A program made the position numbers and the translations under genes. Below, piece after piece: positions 34,658 to 43,397 of a DNA stretch of 64,000 nucleotides (its first letter is position 1; each line of letters begins with the position of its first letter). The stretch is from assembly GCA_016710885.1 (NCBI GenBank), contig JADJUC010000005.1, positions 1 to 64,000 of the forward strand. Direction: 5' to 3'. Below the pieces are notes generated by a model. That model did no database searches. It worked only from the letters and a program-made list of their open reading frames with translations, and was not told the origin of the DNA. Source of the DNA: Candidatus Proximibacter danicus (lineage in GTDB: Bacteria > Pseudomonadota > Gammaproteobacteria > Burkholderiales > Rhodocyclaceae).

Positions 34658-37387
34658 ATGAGCGCCGACCGCCCCTCCGAAACAAGCTTGCTGCCCGAAT
34701 GGCAACCGGCCCTCAGGCACAGCCGCTTTCTGCGCCATTTGCTTGACAGCCGCCCGGCCGTCACTACTTGGCTCAAGGACAACGCGGCGGCACCGGTAAC
34801 AGCATCGACGATGCTGGAATTTCTCGAGGCCGCGGCGGCAACTGACGACAGCGAACTCAAGGGCGTGCTGCGCAAGCTGCGCCAACGCGTCATGGCCGCA
34901 CTTGCCGTGCGCGACCTGACAGGCCGGGCGAATCTCGCCGAAGTGGTCGAAACCATGACCGTACTGGCCGACACCACCACCAATTTCGCCCTCGATTTCA
35001 TCCACCGCCAACTCGCGACGCAGCACGGCGAGCCGCTCGATGCCAGCGGCCAGCCACAACGTCTGATGATCGTCGGCATGGGCAAGCTGGGGGGGCGCGA
35101 GCTGAATGTTTCTTCCGACGTTGACTACATCTTCATCTACCCCGAAGAAGGCGAGACGGCAGGCGCGCAGACGGAAAAATCGCGTATCGACAACTACGAT
35201 TTCTTCACCCGCCTCGGCAAGCGCCTGATCAACGCGCTTGGCGAAGCGACGGAGGACGGCCAGGTCTTCCGCGTCGACATGCGTCTGCGCCCCAACGGCG
35301 ACTCCGGCCCGCTGGTCTGCTCGCTCGACTCGCTGGAAAACTACTTCATCACCCAGGGGCGTGAATGGGAACGCTACGCCTGGATCAAGGCGCGGGTGAT
35401 GAATGAGGGCGACAACCTGCAACCGGCATGGAAAACGGCGCTGGAAAAGGTTGCGCGCCCGTTCATCTTCCGCAAGTACCTCGATTTCGGCGCGATCAAC
35501 GCCATGCGCGACCTGCACGCACAGATTCGCCGCGAGGTGGCCAGAAAGGACATGGCCGACCACATCAAGCTCGGCCCCGGCGGCATCCGCGAAATCGAGT
35601 TCATCGCCCAGGTCTTCCAGTTGATCCGTGGTGGCCGCGATTCTGCGCTGCAAGTTCGGCCGACACTGAAAGTGCTCGACCTTCTCGCCGCACGCCAGTT
35701 GCTGCCGCAGGAGACCCGCGACGAGCTGGCGGGCGCCTACGACTTCCTGCGTCGGCTGGAGCACCGCCTGCAATTCGTCGACGATGCCCAGACGCACATG
35801 CTGCCGGAAACCACCGAGGCCCGCGCCAACATCGCCGAGAGCATGGGCTTTGCCGACTGGCAAGCCATGCAGACCGCACTCGACGAGCGCCGCAGGCAGG
35901 TTTCACGGCACTTCGAGCTGGTGTTTTCCGACCCGGAAGCCGGCATCCATCCCCTCGCTGGCCTATGGCTCGGCCAATGCGGCAGCGAGGATTGCGGCGA
36001 CCGCCTCGGCGAGCTCGGTTTTGCCCGACCCCAGGAGATCGTCGAACAACTCGACCGTTTCCGCAGCTCCTCGCGTTACGTGCAGTTGCCGGCAGCCAAC
36101 CGCGAGCGCCTCGATGCGGTCGGCCCACGGCTGATCCAGGCGGCGGCCGCCACCGCCACCCCCGACATCACCTTCTCGCGCGCCCTTGGTTTCCTTGAAA
36201 CCATCAGCCGCCGTGGTGCCTACCTGGCGCTGCTGCAGCAATACCCGCAGGCATTGTCGAAAGTGGCCGAGCTGGTTGGCGCCGCCACCTGGGCTGCCGA
36301 GTACCTGAACAAGCACCCGATCCTGCTCGACGAGATTCTCGACCCCCGCCTCTACGACATTGCCACCGACTGGTCAGGCTTTCGTGAAACGCTGTCGGCA
36401 CAACTGGCCGAATACGAAGGCGACGCGGAAAGAGAAATGGATATCCTGCGCGAAGCCCACCACGCCCAAGTCTTCCGGCTGCTGGCCCAGGATCTGGCCG
36501 GGCTGCAAACGCTGGAGCGCATCTCCGACCACCTTACCGAACTTGCCGAAATCGTTGTCCAGACAACGCTGACGCTGGTCTGGCCGAAGATTCGCCAGCG
36601 CCATTGCGAAACCCCAAAATTCGCTGTCATCGGCTACGGCAAGATGGGTGGCAAGGAACTCGGCTATGGTTCCGACCTCGATATCGTTTTTCTTTACGAC
36701 GACGCCGATTCTGGCGCCCAGGAAAACTACACGCGGCTGGCCCAGCGCATCAACACCTGGCTCTCCAGCCAGACGTCCGCCGGCATCCTCTTCGAGACCG
36801 ACCTGCGCCTGCGCCCCAATGGAGACTCCGGCCTGCTTGCCAGCACGGTCGAAGCGTTCCGCGACTACCAACTGAACCATGCCTGGATCTGGGAGCATCA
36901 GGCCCTGACCCGTGCCCGTTTTGTGGGCGGCGACCCCGCCGTTGGCCAGCGTTTCGAAGCCATTCGCGAGGAAATCCTGACGCTGCCGCGCGACCCGGCA
37001 AAGCTCAAGGAAGAAGTGCTGGCCATGCGCCAGCGAATGCTCGATGCCCATGCCTCAAAGAGCGAAACCACCTTCGACCTCAAGCAGGACCCGGGCGGCA
37101 TCATCGACGTCGAGTTCATCGTCCAGTACCTGATCCTCGGTCACGCCCACACCCACCCACAACTGACCGGCAATCTCGGCAATATCGCCCTGCTGGGCAT
37201 TGCTGCCGATCTCGGCCTGATTTCCCGTGAGTTGGCCGAACCGGTGCGTAACGCCTACCGCGAATACCGCCGCATGCAGCACGCAGCACGCCTGAGCGGC
37301 AAAGAAAAGTCGCGGGTCGAGCGCGACACGGTGGAAAAGCGCATCAGTGCCGTGCGCAGTTTGTGGGATGCCGTTTTCGGCGCATGA
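34658..37387 (+). CDS. glnE: Bifunctional glutamine synthetase adenylyltransferase/deadenylase
   Basis: Adjusts glutamine synthetase activity by adding or removing AMP in response to PII. 909 residues. It has two nucleotidyltransferase domains, each with the GlnE signature: G-M-G-K-L-G-G-R-E-L-N-V-S-S-D-V-D-Y (deadenylase, about residue 140) and G-Y-G-K-M-G-G-K-E-L-G-Y-G-S-D-L-D (adenylylase, about residue 660). Each is followed by R-L-R-P-N-G-D-S-G. The ATG at 34658 (MSADRPSET) is chosen; the long upstream frame overlaps yhdP antisense. Divergent from yhdP, as in many betaproteobacteria. Confidence 0.97.
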   Translation: MSADRPSETSLLPEWQPALRHSRFLRHLLDSRPAVTTWLKDNAAAPVTASTMLEFLEAAAATDDSELKGVLRKLRQRVMAALAVRDLTGRANLAEVVETMTVLADTTTNFALDFIHRQLATQHGEPLDASGQPQRLMIVGMGKLGGRELNVSSDVDYIFIYPEEGETAGAQTEKSRIDNYDFFTRLGKRLINALGEATEDGQVFRVDMRLRPNGDSGPLVCSLDSLENYFITQGREWERYAWIKARVMNEGDNLQPAWKTALEKVARPFIFRKYLDFGAINAMRDLHAQIRREVARKDMADHIKLGPGGIREIEFIAQVFQLIRGGRDSALQVRPTLKVLDLLAARQLLPQETRDELAGAYDFLRRLEHRLQFVDDAQTHMLPETTEARANIAESMGFADWQAMQTALDERRRQVSRHFELVFSDPEAGIHPLAGLWLGQCGSEDCGDRLGELGFARPQEIVEQLDRFRSSSRYVQLPAANRERLDAVGPRLIQAAAATATPDITFSRALGFLETISRRGAYLALLQQYPQALSKVAELVGAATWAAEYLNKHPILLDEILDPRLYDIATDWSGFRETLSAQLAEYEGDAEREMDILREAHHAQVFRLLAQDLAGLQTLERISDHLTELAEIVVQTTLTLVWPKIRQRHCETPKFAVIGYGKMGGKELGYGSDLDIVFLYDDADSGAQENYTRLAQRINTWLSSQTSAGILFETDLRLRPNGDSGLLASTVEAFRDYQLNHAWIWEHQALTRARFVGGDPAVGQRFEAIREEILTLPRDPAKLKEEVLAMRQRMLDAHASKSETTFDLKQDPGGIIDVEFIVQYLILGHAHTHPQLTGNLGNIALLGIAADLGLISRELAEPVRNAYREYRRMQHAARLSGKEKSRVERDTVEKRISAVRSLWDAVFGA

Positions 37388-37464
37388 CGACACAATTTTT
37401 TTGCAGCATCGGCAATCGAACTGCGCGATACTTGAAAATCCAATACCCCTGAAGGAGTCCTGCC

Positions 37465-38013
37465 ATGCGCCGCACCCTGATTGCTCTCGCCTTCGCTGCT
37501 CCACTCACCGCTTTTGCGGCCAACCCGACCATCGACAAGATTACCGCAACACCCTCTCAAGCCAAGGTTGGAGAACCGGTCACCATCACCATCGAGGCGT
37601 CCGACGCCGAAGGCGGCATGTGCGGCCTCGACCTCAACTGGGGCGACGGCAATCGCATGCCCCCGAAGAAGGTGGGCGGCAACCACAAGAATTTTCCGCT
37701 GACGCTGCAGCACACCTATACCAAGCCCGGCACCTATGAAATCAAGGCTGATGGCAAGCGCGCCGAAACTTACCTTGGCTGCATGGGCAAGGCGAAACTC
37801 ATGCTGACCGTCGAAGGTGCTGCGGCAGCCGCAGGTGGCAAACCCGCCTGCCCGGCTGACTGGAAGCTCAAGGGCAAGGCGGCCAAGGATGGCAGCTTCA
37901 CCTGCGCCCCAAGTAAAAAAGGGGCAGCCAAGCCGGAGAAGGAACTCACCTGCCCGGCTGGCACCAGCTATTTCTTCAGCAGCAAATCTCTCGGTTGTGA
38001 GAAGTCACAGTAA
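37465..38013 (+). CDS. Exported PKD-domain protein
   Basis: 182 residues with a signal peptide (cleavage after A-A-F-A-A-like around residue 19) and a PKD/Ig-like domain: V-G-E-P-V-T-I-T-I-E-A, then D-x-N-W-G-D-G-N, then L-Q-H-T-Y-T-K-P-G-T-Y-E-I-K-A. Two short Cys-containing C-terminal repeats follow: P-A-C-P-A-D-W-K-L and L-T-C-P-A-G-T-S-Y, each with a second Cys later. GAAGGAG precedes the ATG at 37465. A strong terminator follows. PKD proteins often bind carbohydrate or other envelope partners; the partner is unknown. Confidence 0.82.
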   Translation: MRRTLIALAFAAPLTAFAANPTIDKITATPSQAKVGEPVTITIEASDAEGGMCGLDLNWGDGNRMPPKKVGGNHKNFPLTLQHTYTKPGTYEIKADGKRAETYLGCMGKAKLMLTVEGAAAAAGGKPACPADWKLKGKAAKDGSFTCAPSKKGAAKPEKELTCPAGTSYFFSSKSLGCEKSQ

Positions 38014-38032
38014 GCAAAGCGCACCTTCAGCA

Positions 38033-38058
38033 AAAACGGCGCCGATTGGCGCCGTTTT
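38033..38058 (+). terminator. Rho-independent terminator
   Basis: AAAACGGCGCC, loop GATT, GGCGCCGTTTT, then CTTTTC. It ends the PKD gene and, being nearly symmetrical, also serves the convergent mscL. Confidence 0.93.
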
Positions 38059-38078
38059 CTTTTCTCCGCGAGAGAACT

Positions 38079-38507
38079 CTATTTCTTCAGGCTGTCGCGA
38101 ATCTCGCGCAGCAGCAGCACGTCCTCAGGCGTCACCGGTTCGGCCGGCGCTTCGGCTGGCGGTGAGCGCAGGCGATTCACCTGCTTGATCATCATGAAAA
38201 TGATGAAGGCCAGAATAACGAAGTTCACGGCAATGGTCAGGAAGCTGCCGTAGGCCAGTACCGGCACACCCGCCTTCTTCAGTGCGTCCAGCGTCTGCGC
38301 CGTACCCGGCGGCACCGAGCCAAGGATGATGAACATGTTCGAGAAATCGAGCCTGCCTCCGAGTATCAGCGCCACAATCGGCATGATCAGATCCGCCACG
38401 ACCGATTCGACGATCTTGCCGAAGGCACCGCCAATGATCACGCCGACGGCGAGATCCATGACATTGCCCTTCACGGCAAATTCCTTGAACTCCTTCATCA
38501 TGCTCAT
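38079..38507 (-). CDS. mscL: Large-conductance mechanosensitive channel
   Basis: Homopentameric safety valve that opens under hypo-osmotic shock. 142 residues with the conserved N-terminal helix F-K-E-F-A-V-K-G-N-V-M-D-L-A-V-G-V-I-I-G-G-A-F-G-K-I-V, a periplasmic loop, TM2 (about 88-106) and a cytoplasmic C-terminal helix (P-E-D-V-L-L-L-R-E-I-R-D-S-L). AAGGAG precedes the ATG at 38507. Confidence 0.98.
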   Translation of the reverse strand: MSMMKEFKEFAVKGNVMDLAVGVIIGGAFGKIVESVVADLIMPIVALILGGRLDFSNMFIILGSVPPGTAQTLDALKKAGVPVLAYGSFLTIAVNFVILAFIIFMMIKQVNRLRSPPAEAPAEPVTPEDVLLLREIRDSLKK

Positions 38508-38612
38508 TTTTTCTCCTTGATCGACGATCCCAATGGGGTATGGCGATTATAGGCACTCATCGAAGCATCGAAAAGCGAAGCTTGCCGGATAAACGCGACG
38601 CCCGCCGAAAAC

Positions 38613-38657
38613 AAAAAAATGGCGCAACCCAGCCGGAACCACAGCTGGCATTGCGCC
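38613..38657 (-). terminator. Rho-independent terminator of the RTX gene
   Basis: On the minus strand GGCGCAA and TTGCGCC close a stem with an inner CCAGC/GCTGG pairing; seven T follow. It lies 20 bases after the RTX stop. Confidence 0.88.
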
Positions 38658-38676
38658 CAGGGGGAGGAAATGATGC

Positions 38677-39990
38677 TTAGGCGAACATGAAATCCGACTG
38701 ATTGATACTGTTCGCGTTGATACCCTGCAGCACGATCTCGTCAGCCCCGATCGTGATGATGGTATCGACACCGACCTGCGCCACGGCCAGATCACCGTAG
38801 CCCGTTGCACCGCTGCCGCGCATATCCAGCTTGTCGTAGTTGTCGCGGTAATCGGCAACCGTATCGCGTCCCCAGCCTTGATCGAAGGTAAATACATCGC
38901 GGCCATTGCCACCGTACATAAGGTCGTTGCCACCCTTGCCGTTGAGGATGTCGTTGCCGGAACCCCCACCCTGAATCACTTCAGCGCCAGCGCTGCCGGT
39001 GATCACATCGTTTCCGCCACCGCCGTCGATAACCACATGGCCGACCAGGGTCGTACCGCTAAAGTCCAGCGTATTCGCAGCCCAGTCACCCAGCAAGCGT
39101 CCCTGGCCGGTGAGCCCGGAGAGGTCGATGGTTTCAATGCCGTTGGCCACGCTGAAAGCGGTCATGCCGATATCGACACGCCCGCCAAAGGCCACGAGGC
39201 TGTCTGCGCCTTCTCCACCAGAGTAATTATCCCAACCCTCGAACTTGGAGCACTGGTTGCCACTGACACGGAACACGTCGTTGCCGGCACCGCCGTTGAC
39301 CACGTCGTTGCCCTTGTCGGCATAGATCGTGTCGTCACCGGCACCGCCGTCGATCGTCTGGTTGCCCCAGCCGCCGCCTTCTATGGTGTCGTTGCCGGCA
39401 CTGCCGGTGATGGTGTCGTTGCCGCCACCGCCGTTGATGACCACGTTGCCGACCAGGTTGGTGCCGCTGAAGTCCAGCGAATTTGCGTTCCAGTCGCCGA
39501 TGACGCGCACTGCTCCGGTCGCCCCGGTGGCGTCAATGGTTTCGACGCCGTCGGCAGCGGAAAAACTCTTCATGCCGATATCCACGGCACCGCCGACGGC
39601 TGCAATAACGTCGTTGCCTTCACCACCGTTGTAGCTGTCGTAGCACTCGAAACCGGAAGCCTTGTTGCCCGCGACCCGGAAGACATCGTCGCCAGCACCG
39701 CCAGCCAGCACGTCATTACCGCTGCCACCGTAGATCAGATCGTTTCCAGCTTCACCGTTGATGGTGTCGTTGCCCCAGCTGCCATAAACCAGGTCGTTGC
39801 CGCCACCGGCATTGACCGTGTCGTTGCCGCCACTGGCGTTGATCTGTTCCTTGTCGTCGCTGCCAGTGATCGCGTTGGCATTGCCGTCACCATTCACGAT
39901 CACCGACTCGTTGAGGAAGAAGTTCAGCCAGGTCGACACATCCGAAAGCGTCGCATTGGCATCGCCGTCCTCGTTGAGGAAGCGGTCGCC
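38677..39990 (-). pseudogene. RTX calcium-binding protein, C-terminal part after in-frame TAG
   Basis: Continuation, in the same frame, of the gene that starts at 41370. It begins with the end of the third EF-hand-like module (G-D-R-F-L-N-E-D-G-D-A-N-A-T-L), then shows blocks of RTX nonapeptides (G-G-x-G-N-D-x-L/I/V-x). Two ~110-residue spacer repeats follow (each with F-R-V-x-G-N, D-I-G-M, V-E/I-T-I-D and L-D-F-S-G-T). It ends with a type I secretion signal-like terminus, V-L-Q-G-I-N-A-N-S-I-N-Q-S-D-F-M-F-A. Without readthrough this half might be translated only from internal starts such as the ATG at 39939. It carries the secretion signal, so the truncated N-terminal half alone would not be exported. 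Confidence 0.85.
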
Positions 39991-41370
39991 CTAGATCACG
40001 AAGCCCATGTGGTAGATGCCATCGGCCACGGTGTTCACCAGGTTCTTGCCGAAGTAGTTGGTGCTCGCTCCGTCGTTCTGCACGAGGTGGAAGCCGGTTT
40101 CCGCGCCGCCTTCGTCGTCGCCATGCAGTTCGGTCCACTCGGCGAGCAGGTCGGCATCAGCGCGGATGTTGGTATTCATCGCCCGCAGGTCCTCGGCAGT
40201 GATCCACCCGTCGGCATTGGCATTCACCGCAGCAACCTGGTCCAGGATGATGTGGTTGAACGCATCCGCTGCCTTGGCACCATCGTTGATGTCGCCGGCA
40301 TTGGTGTTCTTCGCCAGCCCGGTATCGGTCTTGATCACATCGACGATGCGGTCGAGGCCGGTGCCGGTAGTCGAGTGATCGACGAAGAAGTAGTTCATCC
40401 AGTCGGCCACATCCTCGAGCGTGGCATTAGCATCGCCATCCTCGTTCTCGAAACGGCCGTTCTCGATCTCGAAGCCGAAGTGGTACATGCCGTCGGCAAC
40501 GGTATTGACCAGGTTCTGGCCGAAATACTGGGTATTCGCGCCGTCGTTCTGCACCAGATGAAAGCCGGTCTCGGCACCACCTTCGTCATCGCCATGCAAT
40601 TCAACGAAATCTGCAAGTCGTGCGGCGTCGCCTCGTACATAGGCGTTCATGGCCACGAGGTCGGCAGCGGAGATTTCGTTGTCGGCGGCAGCGCCGGTGG
40701 CTGCAATCGCATCGACGATCAGGTGGTTGATGCCATTGGCAGCATCGGCGCCACCAGCAATGTCAGCGTCGGATATCCGGCAATCCAGACCCTTGTCGGC
40801 CATGATCAGGTCAGGAATGCGATCCAGCCCGGTCAGCGTCGTCGAGTGATCCGTATAGAACTGCGTCAGCCATTCCGACATCTGCTGCAGCGTGGCGTTG
40901 GCGTCGCCGTCCTCATTGAGGAAATTGTTGCCCTGGATTTCGAAACCCAGGTGAAAGACGCCGTCGGCTACCGTATTCACCAGGTTCTGGCCACGGTACT
41001 GCGTCGTCGAACCATCGTTCTGCACGAGATGGAAGCCGGTTTCCTCGCCGCCTTCATCGTCGCCGTGCAGCGCCGTCCACTCAGTCAGGTGATTGGCGCG
41101 GATGTACTGGTTCATCGCAACAACTTCTTCAACAGTGAACTTGCCGTCGGCGCCTGCGCCAGTCGCATTGGCCGCCTCGACGATCAACAGACTGAGGCCG
41201 TTGGCGGCCGCGGCCCCCTTCACGATGTCACGGCCATCGGTGGCCCCCGCCAATCCATTGTCCGCAAAGATGTAATTGACGAACTGGTCTAGCCCCGTTC
41301 CGGTCGTTCCGGGAACCGGTTCCGCCAGGGAATAGGTTTTGACCTGATTGCTTGTTCCGACATTTGGCAT
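39991..41370 (-). CDS. RTX calcium-binding protein, N-terminal part with three EF-hand/dockerin-like modules
   Basis: 459 residues from the ATG at 41370 (AGGACACACC before it; MPNVGTSNQV) to a TAG at 39991. Three tandem modules of about 150 residues begin G-L-D-x-x-V/P-x-x-I. Each has an EF-hand/dockerin-like loop (for example N-A-N-A-D-G-W-I-T-A-E-D-L), a strict H-G-D-D-E-G-G-x-E-T-G-F-H-L-V-Q-N-D-G and L-V-N-T-V-A-D-G, and ends with N-E-D-G-D-A-N-A-T-L. In modules 1 and 3 the stretch G-F-x-I is followed by Q-G-N-N-F-L-N-E-D-G and by stop-G-D-R-F-L-N-E-D-G, so the TAG replaces an expected Gln (CAG). No leader peptide, as for type I substrates. Acidic, likely calcium-binding and cell-surface. 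Confidence 0.85.
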   Translation of the reverse strand: MPNVGTSNQVKTYSLAEPVPGTTGTGLDQFVNYIFADNGLAGATDGRDIVKGAAAANGLSLLIVEAANATGAGADGKFTVEEVVAMNQYIRANHLTEWTALHGDDEGGEETGFHLVQNDGSTTQYRGQNLVNTVADGVFHLGFEIQGNNFLNEDGDANATLQQMSEWLTQFYTDHSTTLTGLDRIPDLIMADKGLDCRISDADIAGGADAANGINHLIVDAIAATGAAADNEISAADLVAMNAYVRGDAARLADFVELHGDDEGGAETGFHLVQNDGANTQYFGQNLVNTVADGMYHFGFEIENGRFENEDGDANATLEDVADWMNYFFVDHSTTGTGLDRIVDVIKTDTGLAKNTNAGDINDGAKAADAFNHIILDQVAAVNANADGWITAEDLRAMNTNIRADADLLAEWTELHGDDEGGAETGFHLVQNDGASTNYFGKNLVNTVADGIYHMGFVI

Positions 41371-41654
41371 GGTGTGTCCTCCGCTAGTTTCGCAATTGAA
41401 AATTGGAAATTCGATATGGGCTGAAAAGCACTGCGAAAAAACCCGTACTCCGCTTTGAGCAGGATTCTTGCTAGTAAGACAACGCAAAGGACATGCCTGA
41501 CCGATACAAATCAGCGATTAATCGTTATTTTTCAACAACTAACAGCACTTTTGCAGCACAAAATCTGAACATTGACGCGGCCCCCGGATGTTGGGTTGCA
41601 GCGACACCGAAATTGAAAATTTTTTCTAATTAATTGAATAAAAGGGGAAATGCT
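41371..41654. promoter_or_regulatory. AT-rich divergent promoter region between RTX protein and exporter
   Basis: 284 bases separate the two divergent starts. The part nearest the exporter is much richer in A+T than the surrounding genes (AATTGAAAATTTTTTC then TAATTAATTGAA around 41610-41640), which suits promoters or an H-NS-like silencer site. The side near the RTX start has no clear motif. No long inverted repeat was seen. Confidence 0.45.
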
Positions 41655-43397
41655 ATGTCGCCAGAAAACGACAGGCCATCAGGGAGCATGCAGCGTCTGT
41701 TCATGCATTTCCGGCCCTTCTTTGTGTACGCCGGCCTCTTCAGCTTCTGCATCAATCTGCTGCTGCTCGTGCCGTCGCTGTACATGCTGCAGGTGTTCGA
41801 TCGCGTCATCAGCAGCCGCAGCCACGAGACGCTGGTGATGCTGACGCTGGCCACCGGCGGCGCGCTGGCGATCATGGCCGTACTCGATGCACTCCGGGGC
41901 CGCCTGCTTTCCGCCGCCGGCGTGGCCATGGATGCGATGCTCGGCCCACGCGTGCTCGACGGCCTGCTCACCGACGCCGCGCGCGCCGGCGGTACCGAGC
42001 ATGTGAACGGACTACGCGATGTCGCCACACTGCGTGGCTTCTTCACCGGCAACGGCATCTTTGCGCTGTTCGATGCGCCGTGGCTGCCCTTCTATGTCGC
42101 CATCACCTTTTTCTTCCACCCACTGCTCGGCGCCATCGCGCTGGCCGGCGCGATCGCGCTGGTGATTCTGGTAGTGCTCAACGAAAGGCTGTCGCACGAA
42201 GGTTTGGCGCAACTGGCCGACGGCACGCGGCAATCGACGCGCTACATCGACGCCAGCCTGCGCAACGCCGAAGTCGTCAGCGCCATGGGCATGCTGCCGG
42301 CGCTGACCCGGCGCTGGGTAACGCTCAATGCAGAAGTCGAGCAGCACCAGCTAGCCAGCAGCCGCCTCGCGGCGAACATGAACGGCGTCACCAAGTTCAT
42401 TCGCCAGATCATCCAGACCATCATGCTCTGTGCCGGTGCCTATCTGGTCATCGACCAGAACGTCAGCGGCGGCGTGATGATGGCCGCCACCATCATCCTT
42501 GGCCGCGCACTGGCCCCGGTTGAAATGCTGATCGGCGGCTGGCGCGGCCTGGTCGACGCCCGCGGCGCCTGGGAGCGCCTTGATGCGCTGCTGCAGAAAC
42601 GCAAGGGCCGCGAGCACAACACCGCGCTGCCCAAACCGACCGGGCAAATCGCTGCCGAGCGCCTGGTCTTCGCCGTTCCCGGTGCCGAGAAAGCGATCAT
42701 CAAGGGCATCTCCTTCGAGCTGGCGGCCGGCGAATCGATGGGCCTGATCGGCCCGAGCGCCTCGGGCAAATCGACGCTGGTGCGCCTGCTGCTCGGCGTG
42801 TGGCCGCCGCATTCCGGCATCGTCCGCCTCGACGGCGCCGATATTTCCAGTTGGCCGCGCAGCCGCCTCGGCCGACATCTTGGCTACCTGCCGCAGGACG
42901 TGGAACTGTTCTCCGGCACGGTGGCCGAGAACATCGCCCGCCTTGGCGAACCCGAACCACAGGCGGTGATCGCCGCCGCGCAGCGAGCCAATGCACACGA
43001 GATGATCCTGCGCCTGCCGCAAGGTTACGACACGCAAATCGGCGAAGGTGGTGCCGCGCTCTCCGGCGGCCAGCGCCAGCGCATCGGTCTGGCTCGCGCG
43101 CTCTACGGCAAGCCGCGCATCGTCGTTCTCGACGAGCCGAACGCCAACCTCGACGGCGAAGGCGAGGCGGCGCTCACGCAGGCCATGGCAGGCCTGCGCC
43201 AGGCCGGCATCACGCTGATCGTCGTTTCGCACCGACCGTCGCTGCTCGCCGGCATGGACAAGCTGCTGGTCATCCGCGACGGCACCCTCGAACTCTTCGG
43301 GCCACGCAGCGAAGTGCTGTCGCGACTGACGCGCGGCGCCGTTCCACCACCATCATCAATGCCACAACCGGAAGCCAACAGGAGGGTCGGCGCATGA
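41655..43397 (+). CDS. Type I secretion ABC transporter (PrtD family)
   Basis: 580-residue fused permease/ATPase that energises export of RTX proteins. The N-terminal half has the ABC type 1 membrane domain (V-P-S-L-Y-M-L-Q-V-F-D-R-V-I is the PrtD hallmark). The C-terminal half has Walker A G-P-S-A-S-G-K-S-T, signature L-S-G-G-Q-R-Q-R-I-G-L-A-R-A-L and Walker B I-V-V-L-D-E-P-N-A-N-L-D. There is no N-terminal C39-like domain. The ATG at 41655 has AAAAGGGG upstream. Overlaps the HlyD gene by ATGA. Divergent from the RTX gene, its likely substrate. The TolC partner is not in the window. Confidence 0.95.
   Translation: MSPENDRPSGSMQRLFMHFRPFFVYAGLFSFCINLLLLVPSLYMLQVFDRVISSRSHETLVMLTLATGGALAIMAVLDALRGRLLSAAGVAMDAMLGPRVLDGLLTDAARAGGTEHVNGLRDVATLRGFFTGNGIFALFDAPWLPFYVAITFFFHPLLGAIALAGAIALVILVVLNERLSHEGLAQLADGTRQSTRYIDASLRNAEVVSAMGMLPALTRRWVTLNAEVEQHQLASSRLAANMNGVTKFIRQIIQTIMLCAGAYLVIDQNVSGGVMMAATIILGRALAPVEMLIGGWRGLVDARGAWERLDALLQKRKGREHNTALPKPTGQIAAERLVFAVPGAEKAIIKGISFELAAGESMGLIGPSASGKSTLVRLLLGVWPPHSGIVRLDGADISSWPRSRLGRHLGYLPQDVELFSGTVAENIARLGEPEPQAVIAAAQRANAHEMILRLPQGYDTQIGEGGAALSGGQRQRIGLARALYGKPRIVVLDEPNANLDGEGEAALTQAMAGLRQAGITLIVVSHRPSLLAGMDKLLVIRDGTLELFGPRSEVLSRLTRGAVPPPSSMPQPEANRRVGA

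Noticed and set aside
38900..39850. Short DNA repeats suggesting a CRISPR or satellite array
   Set aside because: Repeat units follow the RTX nonapeptide codon period with variable sequence; no constant repeat with unique spacers.
38878..41292. An 804-codon plus-strand open frame opposite the RTX gene
   Set aside because: It mirrors the repeated GGxGND coding pattern, giving V/A/D/H-rich repeats. The RTX gene has a ribosome site, family motifs and a terminator; the antisense frame has none.
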